Counted from the first letter of the stretch, positions 1-8,290 are shown. The stretch: DNA of 64,000 nucleotides from Siphonobacter sp. SORGH_AS_0500 (GCF_002838835.1 NZ_NHPP01000010.1:1-64000); one strand, 5' to 3'. Translations and numbers: made by a program. Notes: generated from the letters alone by a model not told the origin.

Positions 1-1703
1 TGATTGTTCGTGTAGTTACACGTTCCTCCACAACTCACCGTCAAGGTCACCTGCTTCTGCTGGGAAGTACATCCACTCTTACTCGCCGTTACCGTGTAGA
101 TGTAGCTACCCGCTGTGCCAGGGGCCGTCAGACTCACCGAACTGCCTGAACCCGTGAAGCCATTAGGTCCACTCCAGCTGTAGCTCACCCCCGAACAATC
201 ATTGCCCGAGCAATTAGTCGATAAACTCACCGGGCTGCTGCAGCTTTTGCTGCCGCCGCCTGTAGTGTTAAAGGTAAAATTACAAACAGTGTTTTCAAGA
301 TCATCAATCCAAACAATTGTAGGAGAAACGCCCCCGTGAGCATTTTTACTATTATTAAAAGCTGAGGTGTAAGGTTCTCGGTAATCTAGCCATCGATTAG
401 TGGCTGCTACGCTCGTTTTAAAAGTTAAGACATCGGGGTTATTAGGGTTTTGAACGTTTTGGATGGATTTATTCCAGTATCCAGTGGCCTTAAGATCATT
501 TACAACCTGATTTAAATATGTATCTAAACTAGGGCTCTCGTAAAAAGAATCAAAGAATGAGTATGAAATCTCAGTAGCTCCATTGTCTATTGCTTTTTTT
601 ACATAGTCGGTAAGTAACTCAGGTGAGTTTTCCAATACAGAGCTTTTAGTAGCTTCGATGATATTTATTCGACCTTGAGAGGCAATGGCTTTAGTTTCAA
701 AACTCGGATCCCAAGATCCATCTGGATTATGTTTAACACCATCAATTAGAGAAGTATTTAAGGTAGCCATATTAGTAAAAGCTCCCCGTAAAAAGGTTAC
801 GTCATCCATGGATCCCCCATGCCAAAGGTATTTAACATTAGGTAAAATGCTTTTTATCTTATGAGCTGCATTTTCATTGATGTTCTTATAAATATCACTA
901 TGGAATTTTGCCGTTCTGATTTTGTTTTCATCCACGCTTACTTGGCTTCTTTTCGCCATGGCTCCTGGAACATTTCCATATTTGGATATATGCCAAGTAT
1001 TCCATGCATTTACTGTCATAGGATTCGCGGCATCCTCAGCCTCCATTTTAAGTGAAGTTTCGTACGTGGCATTAGTACCAATGGTGATGTAATCAATAAC
1101 ATTTTGGTAAGGTGCAATCGCTTCGACAAACTTGCCAATCCACTTATAGACATTAGCCCATTTAGGGCTACCAAGTGCTAAGCTATGGTAAAAAGGCTCC
1201 CCAAATTTAATGCCATTGGAATCGTACTCAATGTCTTCCTCTTGAAAACTCCAAGACGTAGTTGTGGTGTTTTCAGGATAAACAATTCCATTGGCATCCT
1301 TGGCATTACGTCTAAAAGGTAATAAGAAGAAAGCTACTTTAAGATTTTTAGTTTGAGCTCTCTGTAAAAGCCAAATGTATTCTCGGAATTCGAAAGAATT
1401 TTCTCCGTATTGAGAACGATCCCAAAATACAGGGACACTAATAGCATGGCCTCCTTTAGACGACCACCCATCAATAATTGCTCTAAGTCTAGGCCAATCC
1501 TGAACAGTTAGAGAAGGGCCAGGTGGAGGCGAAGAAGGAGCATTTGTCCAATAGTTATTGTGATAGCTACCATCGCTCCATAAAATGGTATTTTGCCCCC
1601 AATTTGAATCATGAAAAATAACACCCAAGTTATGCTTTACTGTACTCTGTCCGTAGAGATATTGAGTAAAAAATAAGAAAATAATAAATAAAAAATGCCT
1701 CAT
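1..1703 (-). CDS. Secreted glycoside-hydrolase-like protein with C-terminal Ig/PKD-like module (3' end outside window)
   Basis: An open frame of 567 codons starts at the ATG complementary to 1701-1703 and runs off the left edge. It begins with a signal peptide (hydrophobic FLFIIFLFF core ending near YGQS). The N-terminal ~450 residues look like a TIM-barrel sugar-active domain: repeated aromatic strand motifs (AISVPVFWDRSQYG, LKVAFFLLPFRR, IDYITIGTNATYE, YLWHGGSMDD, EISYSFFDSFYE), resembling beta-galactosidase/GH42-type folds. Candidate acids are the Glu of NATYE and of INIIEAT. From about position 270 leftwards the protein becomes a Ser/Gly/Cys-rich Ig- or PKD-like repeat (YSWSGPNGF, YTVTASKSGC), the kind found as tandem repeats in Cytophagales surface proteins. 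The catalytic half is AT-rich and the repeat half clearly GC-richer. The fold is inferred from motifs, so the substrate is unknown and the exact GH family uncertain. Confidence 0.7.
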   Translation of the reverse strand, partial: MRHFLFIIFLFFTQYLYGQSTVKHNLGVIFHDSNWGQNTILWSDGSYHNNYWTNAPSSPPPGPSLTVQDWPRLRAIIDGWSSKGGHAISVPVFWDRSQYGENSFEFREYIWLLQRAQTKNLKVAFFLLPFRRNAKDANGIVYPENTTTTSWSFQEEDIEYDSNGIKFGEPFYHSLALGSPKWANVYKWIGKFVEAIAPYQNVIDYITIGTNATYETSLKMEAEDAANPMTVNAWNTWHISKYGNVPGAMAKRSQVSVDENKIRTAKFHSDIYKNINENAAHKIKSILPNVKYLWHGGSMDDVTFLRGAFTNMATLNTSLIDGVKHNPDGSWDPSFETKAIASQGRINIIEATKSSVLENSPELLTDYVKKAIDNGATEISYSFFDSFYESPSLDTYLNQVVNDLKATGYWNKSIQNVQNPNNPDVLTFKTSVAATNRWLDYREPYTSAFNNSKNAHGGVSPTIVWIDDLENTVCNFTFNTTGGGSKSCSSPVSLSTNCSGNDCSGVSYSWSGPNGFTGSGSSVSLTAPGTAGSYIYTVTASKSGCTSQQKQVTLTVSCGGTCNYTNN

Positions 1704-2053
1704 AATTTAAAGGTTTGATTGAGGCATAAAGATATATAACGTTTTATTATAATTCATATATATTAATGATATATTTTGTAAATATGAATTTTTATGAGAT
1801 ATGAAGTGATATATTTTTAATATAGGTAATTGATAATAATATTTTAAGATATTTATTGTAATTAACTTATTATTTAGGTTTATATATATTAATCATTTGA
1901 TTGTTAGTGCTTTAATTTTGTAATACTAAAGATTTATTATGAATGATTAAGATTTGTATCTTTTATACCTTGGTAATATTTAGTGTAGGTTAATGAAGTA
2001 TATGCTTACAATGGTTCATAATTATAATTTTGTGTATTTATATAGTAATTTTT
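1704..2053. other. AT-rich intergenic region upstream of the glycoside-hydrolase-like gene
   Basis: About 350 bases dominated by A and T (runs such as TATATATTAATGATATATT). It must carry the promoter of the leftward gene starting at 1703. No open frame or convincing hairpin is seen. Its composition differs sharply from the chromosome to the right of about 3.6 kb. Confidence 0.5.
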
Positions 2054-2076
2054 GGTTATGTTGTAAAGGTGTAAAT
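2054..2076 (+). repeat. IS1-family left inverted repeat
   Basis: Begins GGTTATGTTGTAAAGG. It pairs with the reverse complement of 2795-2817 with mismatches only at positions 9 and 10 of the repeat. In IS1 the left end also carries the transposase promoter and the InsA binding site. Confidence 0.9.
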
Positions 2077-2090
2077 TATTAAATTTGCAC

Positions 2091-2354
2091 ATGGTATATG
2101 AAGCAGTCAAATGTAAACATTGTGGTTCGCCAGCATCAGTAAAGCGTCATGGTATAACACCATTAGGGAAACCTAGACTTCGATGTTATAGTTGCGGTAA
2201 AACATTTGTTCACCAATATGTCAATCGAGGATATGAACCTGCTATTAGGAAACAAATCATTGAAATGGCTCTCAATGGCAACGGAATCAGAGAGACGGCT
2301 CGTGTGTTAAAAATTAGTACTTCCACAGTTATTAAGTATTTGAAAAAAACGTAA
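2091..2354 (+). CDS. insA: IS1-family InsA-like protein (zinc-finger/HTH part of transposase)
   Basis: 87 residues from the ATG at 2091 (a TTG lies two codons earlier). An N-terminal zinc ribbon (CKHCG at residues 8-12, CYSCG near 34) is followed by a helix-turn-helix (GNGIRETARVLKISTSTVIKYLKK), as in InsA of IS1. InsA alone represses the IS promoter, and fused to the next frame it forms the transposase. The frame ends at TAA 2352-2354, immediately after an A7C run (2343-2350). In this phase the run is not the canonical A_AAA_AAC slip site. One additional A would restore that site exactly and lengthen InsA by a few codons to NVMT-stop. Confidence 0.9.
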   Translation: MVYEAVKCKHCGSPASVKRHGITPLGKPRLRCYSCGKTFVHQYVNRGYEPAIRKQIIEMALNGNGIRETARVLKISTSTVIKYLKKT

Positions 2355-2424
2355 TGACTTAGTTTCCGTAAATCCAGAATATAAAGACACCTATCGTAAA
2401 TCCCTCATTCTTAAGGTTGATGAG

Positions 2425-2808
2425 ATGTGGAGTTATGTTGAAAAAAAGAAAAATCCACGTTGGCTTTGGTGGGTGGAAGATGCTATTACAGGTAAAATTG
2501 TTGCGTTCGTATTCGGGCGTCGTACAAATGCTACCTTTAGACGATTATTAGCTCTACTAGAGCAAGCCAAAATAAGAACCCATCAATGGGTTACCGATGC
2601 TTGGTGGGCTTACCTAGATTGTTTGGATCAATCTAAACGGATTCAAGATAAATCTCTTATGCAATCCCTTGAACGAAAGCATCTCACTTTAAGATCTCGA
2701 ATAAAAAGACTAGCCCGTAAAACCATTGATTTCTCTAAATCTCAGATTATGCATGATACAGTTATTGGGTTATTTATTAATCGATTCTTCTTTGATTTAC
2801 ACCTTTAG
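2425..2808 (+). CDS. insB: IS1-family InsB'-like catalytic part of transposase (expressed by frameshift from insA)
   Basis: The open phase actually starts at 2350 (RNDLVSVNPEY...) and the first ATG is at 2425. It is the DDE domain of IS1 transposase: VDEMWSYV (first D), TDAWWAY (second D), SLERKHLTLRSR (E) and the conserved C-terminal FSKSQIMHDTVIGLFIN block. Known IS1 elements make the active InsAB' protein by -1 ribosomal frameshifting at an A6C motif. Here the two phases differ so that one base must be skipped at the A7 run, or one A is missing from the sequence and normal -1 slippage applies. All catalytic residues are present. Confidence 0.9.
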   Translation: MWSYVEKKKNPRWLWWVEDAITGKIVAFVFGRRTNATFRRLLALLEQAKIRTHQWVTDAWWAYLDCLDQSKRIQDKSLMQSLERKHLTLRSRIKRLARKTIDFSKSQIMHDTVIGLFINRFFFDLHL

Positions 2809-2817
2809 CACATAACC
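2795..2817 (-). repeat. IS1-family right inverted repeat
   Basis: Reverse complement begins GGTTATGTGCTAAAGG and pairs with the left end at 21 of 23 bases. It overlaps the last codons and the stop of the insB' frame (TAG at 2806-2808), as in IS1. Confidence 0.9.
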
Positions 2818-3574
2818 TAATTATTTATTTATAAAGAACAAAATGCATATTAGTATATGAATTAAGTGATTTAATTAATACCAGGTACATGTTTCCTAAA
2901 AATACGATGCTTTATGTAATAATAGTGTATTAAAAGTAAGCGAAATAGAAAATTGGGTAACGTAACCATAACAAATGCTACTAGGTAAGTTAAATTTTGG
3001 GATATTTTTTGGTATTTTAGGAAATCACCGGAGATTTGAGGCTAGTAAAGTGACAATATAATAGCAGGAGCTCTTCGCTAGATCGGACTTATGATTCGGA
3101 TTAACAAAAAAATTGAATTTAAATCGAAATTGTCTATGTCAAGCGGATTCAGTGTTTTAGGTCAGTCATGACCGTGAATTTTAGATTGGTCTGTAGAGTC
3201 GCTGCCGATCTGAATTAAGTTACTATAAAAAGAAGAGTGCGTTTGGATTAAATACACTCTTTTCATAGTTAAAAATTTGATATACTGTTGCAGGTCTATT
3301 TTTTCACGAATAAAACTCAAATTAATCTGGTGGCTGCAGCTTCAATTAAGAAAAGGTTTCTAGTTCTATTCGAAGATTTTGCGGTTAAGCTGATCAGCAA
3401 ATGCAAAGTCAGGGGGTCGCAGTTTTGCTTTGATAAAACGAAAGGAGCTATCTGGATTGAAGGGAATGTTGTAAATTGCTCCAATAATCCTGGAAAAGTG
3501 AACTAGCGGCAACGGAGATGAATAGTTGGTTTGATGGTATTTGAAAAAATGAATTTATTAATTGAATTGATATA
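2818..3574. other. AT-rich region without a supported gene
   Basis: About 757 bases between the IS1 element and the DUF1080 lipoprotein. No open frame with recognisable protein character was found. A 72-codon TTG-started frame at 3288-3506 has no known motif and is not supported. There is a weak hairpin (AAGAGTG 3233-3239 with CACTCTT 3255-3261). The region probably contains the promoter of the gene at 3575 and remnants of accessory DNA. Confidence 0.4.
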
Positions 3575-4345
3575 ATGATTAATCAGTGGAAGTGCAGTTT
3601 TAGAACCTTGGTCTGTTTATTAGCCCTATCTGTAGGAGTGCTTTCTGCCTGTGAGTCAACTTCTAAAGAAGATTCTGTTCATAAGACGGCCCACAATACC
3701 TTAAGTGAGGCGGAAATAAAAGACGGCTGGAAGCTTCTTTTCGATGGAAAAACCACCAAAGGTTGGCACGTCTATAATCACGGCGATACGACCTCGAAAT
3801 GGTCGGTAGAAAACGGGGAGCTCTGGTGTAATCCGAAGTCCCAGGCGGGTGATTTCGGTGATTTGGTAAGTGACAGCACTTATCAGAATTTTGAGATGAC
3901 CTACGACTGGAAAATTGCCAAAGGGGGTAATGGCGGCGTATTTATCAACGTGCAGGAAAGTCCGAAGAATCCTACGGCTTACATGACGGGGCTGGAAATG
4001 CAACTCCTCGATAATGAGAATGGAGAGGAGCGGCACAAGATCAACCCCACACACTGGGCGGGTTGTTTGTATGACATTAGCGGAAAAGCCGAAAACTCAA
4101 AACCTAAGCCCTTTGGCGAATGGAATCACTCCAGAATTGTACACCGCGATGGAAGAGTAATCTTCTTTCTGAATGGTCTGAAAACCGCTGATGCTACAAT
4201 CACCGCTCCCGATTGGAAGACCAAAGTGCAGAAAAGTAATCTTAGGAACTTCCCCGATTTTGCGAAAGCCATTAGCGGGAAAATCGCTCTACAGGACCAT
4301 ACGGATGCCGTCTGGTTTCGAAATATGAAGATTCGGGAGTTGTAA
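3575..4345 (+). CDS. DUF1080 (3-keto-disaccharide hydrolase family) lipoprotein
   Basis: 256 residues. A lipoprotein signal ends in the lipobox LSAC (Cys26). The DUF1080 domain covers about residues 45-256, with the family hallmarks GWKLLFDGKTTKGWHVYN, GDLVSDSTYQNFEMTYDWKIAKGGNGGVFINV, TGLEMQLLDNENG, GEWNHSRIVHRDGRVIFFLNG and GKIALQDHTDAVWFRNMKI. Family knowledge: DUF1080 proteins have a concanavalin-like beta-sandwich, and some hydrolyse 3-keto-glycosides or 3-keto-disaccharides produced by Gfo/Idh/MocA-type glycoside oxidation. It probably sits on the outer membrane or in the periplasm. It stands alone here, but a matching oxidoreductase/isomerase locus lies at 43-49 kb. Confidence 0.92.
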   Translation: MINQWKCSFRTLVCLLALSVGVLSACESTSKEDSVHKTAHNTLSEAEIKDGWKLLFDGKTTKGWHVYNHGDTTSKWSVENGELWCNPKSQAGDFGDLVSDSTYQNFEMTYDWKIAKGGNGGVFINVQESPKNPTAYMTGLEMQLLDNENGEERHKINPTHWAGCLYDISGKAENSKPKPFGEWNHSRIVHRDGRVIFFLNGLKTADATITAPDWKTKVQKSNLRNFPDFAKAISGKIALQDHTDAVWFRNMKIREL

Positions 4346-4391
4346 CCTCCAGATTATGGTTAGTTATTAGGATAGGAAATGATTATTTATG

Positions 4392-4421
4392 CCTAACGAT
4401 GGTTTATACACAATCGTTAGG
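4392..4421. terminator. Hairpin between convergent DUF1080 and DUF4143 genes
   Basis: Perfect 9-bp arms CCTAACGAT (4392-4400) and ATCGTTAGG (4413-4421) with a 12-base loop. The right arm overlaps the stop codon of the leftward gene. It is probably a shared terminator, although no strong U-tract is visible on either side. Confidence 0.5.
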
Positions 4422-5562
4422 AAATAATGGAATTGATTTGATGCATCGGATAAATTGTACAGTCGCTTCTTTGCTGGAATTCATTACCATTGTAAACTAA
4501 ATTCAAGTCAGCGTCAGGAACTAGTTTGTGGAAGTAGTTTAGTCCCTTAAAAAATTCACTATTAATCGTTTTCCCTGCCTTAATTTCTATTGCTTTCAGT
4601 TGTAAACCTTGCTGAATCAGTAAGTCTACTTCATTTTGATTACTGTCTCTCCAGTAATAAAGTTGCGGACGCTTCCCTTGGTTAAGTAGTTCCTTCATGA
4701 TCTCAAGAATAACAAAGTTTTCGTAGATGGCTCCGCGGGCAAAATGTAGTTGTAAGTCAGTTTCGGATCGTATACCTAATAGATGACTAATTAAACCCGT
4801 ATCATAGAAGTAAAGCTTGGGTGATTTGGTAATACGCTTATTGAAATTTTTGAAATAAGGTTGTAAGCGAAAAACAATGTAGGAAGCTTCCAGGACGGAC
4901 ATCCAGGATTCAACGGTCTGGCCAGAAACACCAAGTTCATTACCTAGGCTAGAAGCATTGAAAACCTGACCTGCTCGGCCAGCGAGTAGATACAGAAAGT
5001 TTTGAAACAAAGTTAAGTTCTGAATCTGAAGTAACTGACGTACGTCCCGTTCTACATAGGTCTGAATATAAGTTGGGAAAAAATCTTCTGGAGCAATTCC
5101 TGTATTAATCAGACGTGGATAGCCGCCCGAGTATATAAAATTTTCAACAGAGGGCTTCTTCGGTAATTCAAAATAGGAAAGGGGCAATAAGGTTAATAAG
5201 GCTACTCTACCTGCTAAGGATTGGGTGATTTTTTCCATAAGCAGAAAATTTTGAGAGCCAGTAAGAATGTATTGACCGGGTTGATTTCTTTCATCGGTAT
5301 GTACTTGTAAATACGAAAATAACTCCGGTACATTCTGTACTTCATCTAGTATAACCCGATTGGAATAACTATCAAGAAAACTTCTGGGGTCTGAAGAGGC
5401 AAATCTGCGGATATCGGGTAATTCTAGGTTTACATAGCTATATTGAGAAGCAAACAGCTTGGAAAACGTAGTTTTTCCAGACTGACGGGGGCCCGAAATG
5501 GATACTATAGGGTACTGTTGTAACAAGGATTGGGCCTTTAGAGATAGCGTTCTTTCAATCAT
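4417..5562 (-). CDS. AAA-type ATPase with C-terminal DUF4143 domain
   Basis: 381 residues. Walker A is GPRQSGKT (residues 24-31), Walker B is RVILDEVQN (about 69-77), and a sensor-like YILTGSQN follows near 92-100. The middle part is winged-helix-like. The C-terminal DUF4143 region contains NEVDLLI...KAIEIKAG, a PD-(D/E)XK-nuclease-like strand pattern. Family knowledge: these single-gene ATPases are widespread in Bacteroidota and archaea, patchily distributed, and of unproven role. Nothing here shows a partner gene. The start codon lies at the edge of a perfect 19+19 bp palindrome (5561-5601), which suggests autoregulation. The base composition is more AT-rich than its right-hand neighbours, consistent with horizontal movement. 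Confidence 0.93.
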   Translation of the reverse strand: MIERTLSLKAQSLLQQYPIVSISGPRQSGKTTFSKLFASQYSYVNLELPDIRRFASSDPRSFLDSYSNRVILDEVQNVPELFSYLQVHTDERNQPGQYILTGSQNFLLMEKITQSLAGRVALLTLLPLSYFELPKKPSVENFIYSGGYPRLINTGIAPEDFFPTYIQTYVERDVRQLLQIQNLTLFQNFLYLLAGRAGQVFNASSLGNELGVSGQTVESWMSVLEASYIVFRLQPYFKNFNKRITKSPKLYFYDTGLISHLLGIRSETDLQLHFARGAIYENFVILEIMKELLNQGKRPQLYYWRDSNQNEVDLLIQQGLQLKAIEIKAGKTINSEFFKGLNYFHKLVPDADLNLVYNGNEFQQRSDCTIYPMHQINSIIS

Positions 5563-5601
5563 TTATGTAAATTTACAATCGAATTGTAAATTTACATAAA
5601 T
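5561..5601. promoter_or_regulatory. Perfect 41-bp palindrome at the start of the DUF4143 ATPase gene
   Basis: Arms of 19 bp (5561-5579 and 5583-5601) are exact reverse complements around the 3-base centre CGA. Each arm itself contains the 12-bp palindrome TGTAAATTTACA (5566-5577 and 5585-5596), spaced 19 bp centre to centre. The left edge overlaps the ATG of the leftward ATPase gene. As DNA it looks like a double operator for a dimeric repressor. As RNA it would form a very stable hairpin next to the start codon. Confidence 0.8.
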
Positions 5602-5713
5602 ATTTCAATCGTTTATAACCTATTGTCGTACCAGAGAAATGACTAATCGTTAACAGCCATTAGCATATAGCAGAATTCTTATTTGTAATCATTAGGCATA
5701 TGCTTTAGTAAGT

Positions 5714-5747
5714 AAGAGAGGCATCGAAATTTTCCGATGCCTCTCTT
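5714..5747 (-). terminator. Terminator hairpin downstream of the M28 peptidase gene
   Basis: 13-bp perfect stem AAGAGAGGCATCG (5714-5726) / CGATGCCTCTCTT (5735-5747) with an 8-base loop, three bases beyond the stop of the leftward peptidase gene. Confidence 0.75.
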
Positions 5748-5750
5748 TTG

Positions 5751-7262
5751 TTACTTCGAATACAACTGGTTACTAGCCGCTTCGTATTTATCCCCTTTTA
5801 TCCACTGGGGCCGCTGAGGCATGTTAGCGATCAGTCGAGCGGCGTAGGCGTAGGTTTGACAGAATTTAAGTAAATAGGTGTAACTAATCGTCTCAGGGTT
5901 ATCGGCTACCTGATGGTAGAACTTGAAGAGAGACGCGTCAAATTTAGTAAAACCGGGTGTAAATGTAGGAGCAGGAATACCTTTGGCAGCAAAGCTCACG
6001 TTGTCCGAGCGGTCAAAAAGTCCCTGCTCAGGAGCGGGATCTGCATTGACCTTCAGGCCGAAGGCTTTAGCAGCAGTTTCAATTTGCGTCTGCGTTCCGG
6101 TACGTTCCAGACCAATCACCGTTACCAGCGTTGTATCATTATAACCCGCTCCGTCATTATTCAGGTTGTATACACAATCTTTCAATGGAATTAATGGATG
6201 CTCGGCATAATACTTACTGCCTAGCAGGCCCAGTTCTTCCCCCGTGAAATTCAAAAACAGAATCGAGCGTTTGGGCTTTACTTTCGAAAGCGTTTGAGCC
6301 GCTTCCAACACTGCCGCTGTTCCCATGGCATTATCGCGGGTTCCGTTAAAGATGCTGTCGGCTTCCGTGTATGGACCGCCGCCCTGCTTACCCGTACCCA
6401 CGTGATCAAAGTGAGCGGAAAGGATGACGTATTCGCTTTTCAGTGTTGGATCAGAGCCTTCTAACACGGCGGCTACGTTATAGGCCCGGAGGGGTTTAAC
6501 GGTCATGGATGCCGTTTTTCCGGTGATTTGTTTAACCTGATCGCGGTTAAAACCTTTGGCCGAAGGGCCACCCAGCCAGATGTGGGGTAGTTTGTTTTGC
6601 TCAGCGTTGCTGGATTTCACCCGAACGCTTTCTTTACCAAAGTAATTAGCCACCGTTACCCAGGGAAGTTGCGGAGGCAATACTTCGATTAGGGCCAAGG
6701 CTCCGTGCTCAACGGCAAGTTTTGTTTTTCTTTCAATGGACTCAAAGCCTTCCATAGGCGATTTAGCATCGGCTGAACCAAATTGGGCAACGACGATTTT
6801 GCCTTTTACATCCAGTCCCTGGTAATCATTTTCATTACCATAGGCTGCAAAAACGACGGGCGTATTGGTAAATGTAGTCGGCTCGCCAGAAAGGACAATA
6901 AAATTTTGTTTCACCTTCAGCGTATCGGTTCCAAAGAAAAGGAACCCATCCTTGCCCGGCTTGACACTTTCCAGTGATACGGGTTGCAGATAATCCGTCT
7001 GGCCCGAAACGGGTTTAAGTCCCAGCAGACGATACTGCTCGGCGATATAACGGGCCGCCACATTGTTGGTGATTTCACCAGTGCGACGTCCTAGCATTTC
7101 ATCGGCTGCTAAAAAGCGAACGTGAGCGGCGGGTTGCTCGAGCTTCATCTGAAACTCGGGCAGAGAAGCGGGAACCACCGTCTTTTTTGGTTTTTGAGCC
7201 TGAGCCAGTGTCGTGCCCAGAACGCAGCCCATCAAAAGAGCCGATTGAAAAAATGATTTCAT
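5751..7262 (-). CDS. M28-family zinc metallopeptidase, secreted
   Basis: About 503 residues. I chose the ATG at 7262 (MKSFFQSALLMGCVLGTTLAQAQ, a clean signal peptide). An upstream ATG at 7277 is also in frame. Counting from that upstream start, residues 140-170 match a PA-like insert (AAYGNENDYQGLDVKGKIVV). The M28 core follows with the co-catalytic zinc ligands His289 (SAHFDHVG), Asp315 (NGTRDNAMGTAA), Glu347-348 (TGEELGLLGS), Asp375 (NNDGAG) and a late His (KFYHQVADN). This ligand set is complete, so an active exo- or aminopeptidase in the periplasm or outside the cell is expected. A related but frameshifted M28 gene lies at 12.3-14.0 kb. It is transcribed alone, with a terminator immediately downstream. 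Confidence 0.93.
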   Translation of the reverse strand: MKSFFQSALLMGCVLGTTLAQAQKPKKTVVPASLPEFQMKLEQPAAHVRFLAADEMLGRRTGEITNNVAARYIAEQYRLLGLKPVSGQTDYLQPVSLESVKPGKDGFLFFGTDTLKVKQNFIVLSGEPTTFTNTPVVFAAYGNENDYQGLDVKGKIVVAQFGSADAKSPMEGFESIERKTKLAVEHGALALIEVLPPQLPWVTVANYFGKESVRVKSSNAEQNKLPHIWLGGPSAKGFNRDQVKQITGKTASMTVKPLRAYNVAAVLEGSDPTLKSEYVILSAHFDHVGTGKQGGGPYTEADSIFNGTRDNAMGTAAVLEAAQTLSKVKPKRSILFLNFTGEELGLLGSKYYAEHPLIPLKDCVYNLNNDGAGYNDTTLVTVIGLERTGTQTQIETAAKAFGLKVNADPAPEQGLFDRSDNVSFAAKGIPAPTFTPGFTKFDASLFKFYHQVADNPETISYTYLLKFCQTYAYAARLIANMPQRPQWIKGDKYEAASNQLYSK

Positions 7263-7533
7263 GAATGTGGAAAACAAGGTACGTGTAACGTTTGAAAAGC
7301 TTAAACAGGGTTAATCACTTCTCAAACTGAAACGAAATAAATGATACGATGAACGCAAGATACAGTTTTGTTGCCTTTTTAAAATAGATTTAGCCGTTAA
7401 CGGCTCATACCTGAAGTGAACGGATTAAAGGCCGTAGTAAAATGGGATAATTCTGCGTCAAATTTTTAATGGCTTCTTTAAGAACAATTAAGCAGAAAGA
7501 CCGTTTTTTGTATGTCTTAACTTTATGCATCAC

Positions 7534-8070
7534 ATGAAAAAAGCATTGCTTACCTTCTTTGTAACCTTCCTGGCTTTCACGACTGCTGTTTTTGCTCAGA
7601 ATACGAAAGCTCCTGAAGACAAATCTAAACGCCCTAGTCCTCCAGCCGTGGCTATGGGAAAAGTAAATGGTAAAACTATTACGATTAACTACTCTCAGCC
7701 TTCAGTAAAAGGCCGTAACGTATGGGATGCGAACGATAAAATTGCTCCTTACGGAAAAGTATGGCGTACGGGTGCCAACGAAGCAACCACCTTTGAAACG
7801 TCAGGCGATCTGAAAGTAGAAGGTAAAGACCTGCCCGCTGGTAAATACGCTTTATTTACCATTCCTGGTGAAAAAGAATGGACGATTATTTTCAACAAGA
7901 CGGCTGAACAGTGGGGAGCTTATAAGTATCAGGAAGCGGATGACGTGCTTCGTGTGAAAGTGCCCGCTAAATCAGGTAAAATGACCGAAAAATTCATGAT
8001 CAACGTTGCGAACTCAGGAACCATTTCTATGGCTTGGGACAAAACGCGGGTGGATTTCAAAGTGAAATAA
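7534..8070 (+). CDS. DUF2911 domain secreted protein
   Basis: 178 residues from the ATG at 7534 (MKKALLTFFVTFLAFTTAVFAQ signal peptide). An ATG three codons upstream adds only MHH. The DUF2911 domain fills the mature protein: GKVNGKTITINYSQPSVKGRNVWD, APYGKVWRTGANEATTFETSGDL, GKDLPAGKYALFTIPG, WTIIFNK and a C-terminal beta-strand. Family knowledge: DUF2911 proteins are common in Bacteroidota, exported, and without a proven function. It is transcribed alone, flanked by a strong terminator. Confidence 0.9.
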   Translation: MKKALLTFFVTFLAFTTAVFAQNTKAPEDKSKRPSPPAVAMGKVNGKTITINYSQPSVKGRNVWDANDKIAPYGKVWRTGANEATTFETSGDLKVEGKDLPAGKYALFTIPGEKEWTIIFNKTAEQWGAYKYQEADDVLRVKVPAKSGKMTEKFMINVANSGTISMAWDKTRVDFKVK

Positions 8071-8090
8071 CACTTTAGATTTATTACGTG

Positions 8091-8134
8091 AAGAGCCGTT
8101 TCTCTAATGCAGAGAAACGGCTCTTTTGGTTTTT
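8091..8134 (+). terminator. Rho-independent terminator after the DUF2911 gene
   Basis: 15-bp perfect stem AAGAGCCGTTTCTCT (8091-8105) / AGAGAAACGGCTCTT (8111-8125), loop AATGC, then TTGGTTTTT. Confidence 0.92.
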
Positions 8135-8231
8135 AAGGCTTTGAAAATAGTGGTAGCCGTCATTCAGAGGAGATAGAAGAAGCTTTATATTTATAAGGGA
8201 TTAGATGTCAATCATTGGAGGTTAGAAGAAT

Positions 8232-8254
8232 GATGCCAGCTTTTGGCTGGCATC
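8232..8254. repeat. Short intergenic hairpin
   Basis: GATGCCAGC (8232-8240) and GCTGGCATC (8246-8254) form a perfect 9-bp stem with loop TTTTG. It lies in the noncoding stretch between the DUF2911 gene and the flavin-reductase-like gene, next to a dispersed repeat (8291-8320). A possible terminator remnant. Confidence 0.5.
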
Positions 8255-8290
8255 GGCTAGGCTGAAGTATATGCGTTTGTCACCTTTGCT

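Larger units (their letters stand above)
2054..2817 (+). mobile_element. IS1-family insertion sequence, complete, 764 bp
   Basis: Bounded by 23-bp terminal inverted repeats (2054-2076 and 2795-2817) that match at 21 of 23 positions. It contains two overlapping-phase frames equivalent to IS1 insA and insB'. The length is almost that of classical IS1 (768 bp). The flanks carry a candidate 8-bp target duplication with one mismatch: TAATTTTT (2046-2053) on the left and TAATTATT (2818-2825) on the right. IS1 usually makes 8-9 bp duplications, but this flank is so AT-rich that the match could be partly chance. Both ends and all catalytic residues are present, so the element may be active. Confidence 0.93.

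Noticed and set aside
3288..3506. 72-codon TTG-started frame on the plus strand
   Set aside because: No motif, unusual start, and AT-rich surroundings; no evidence of coding.
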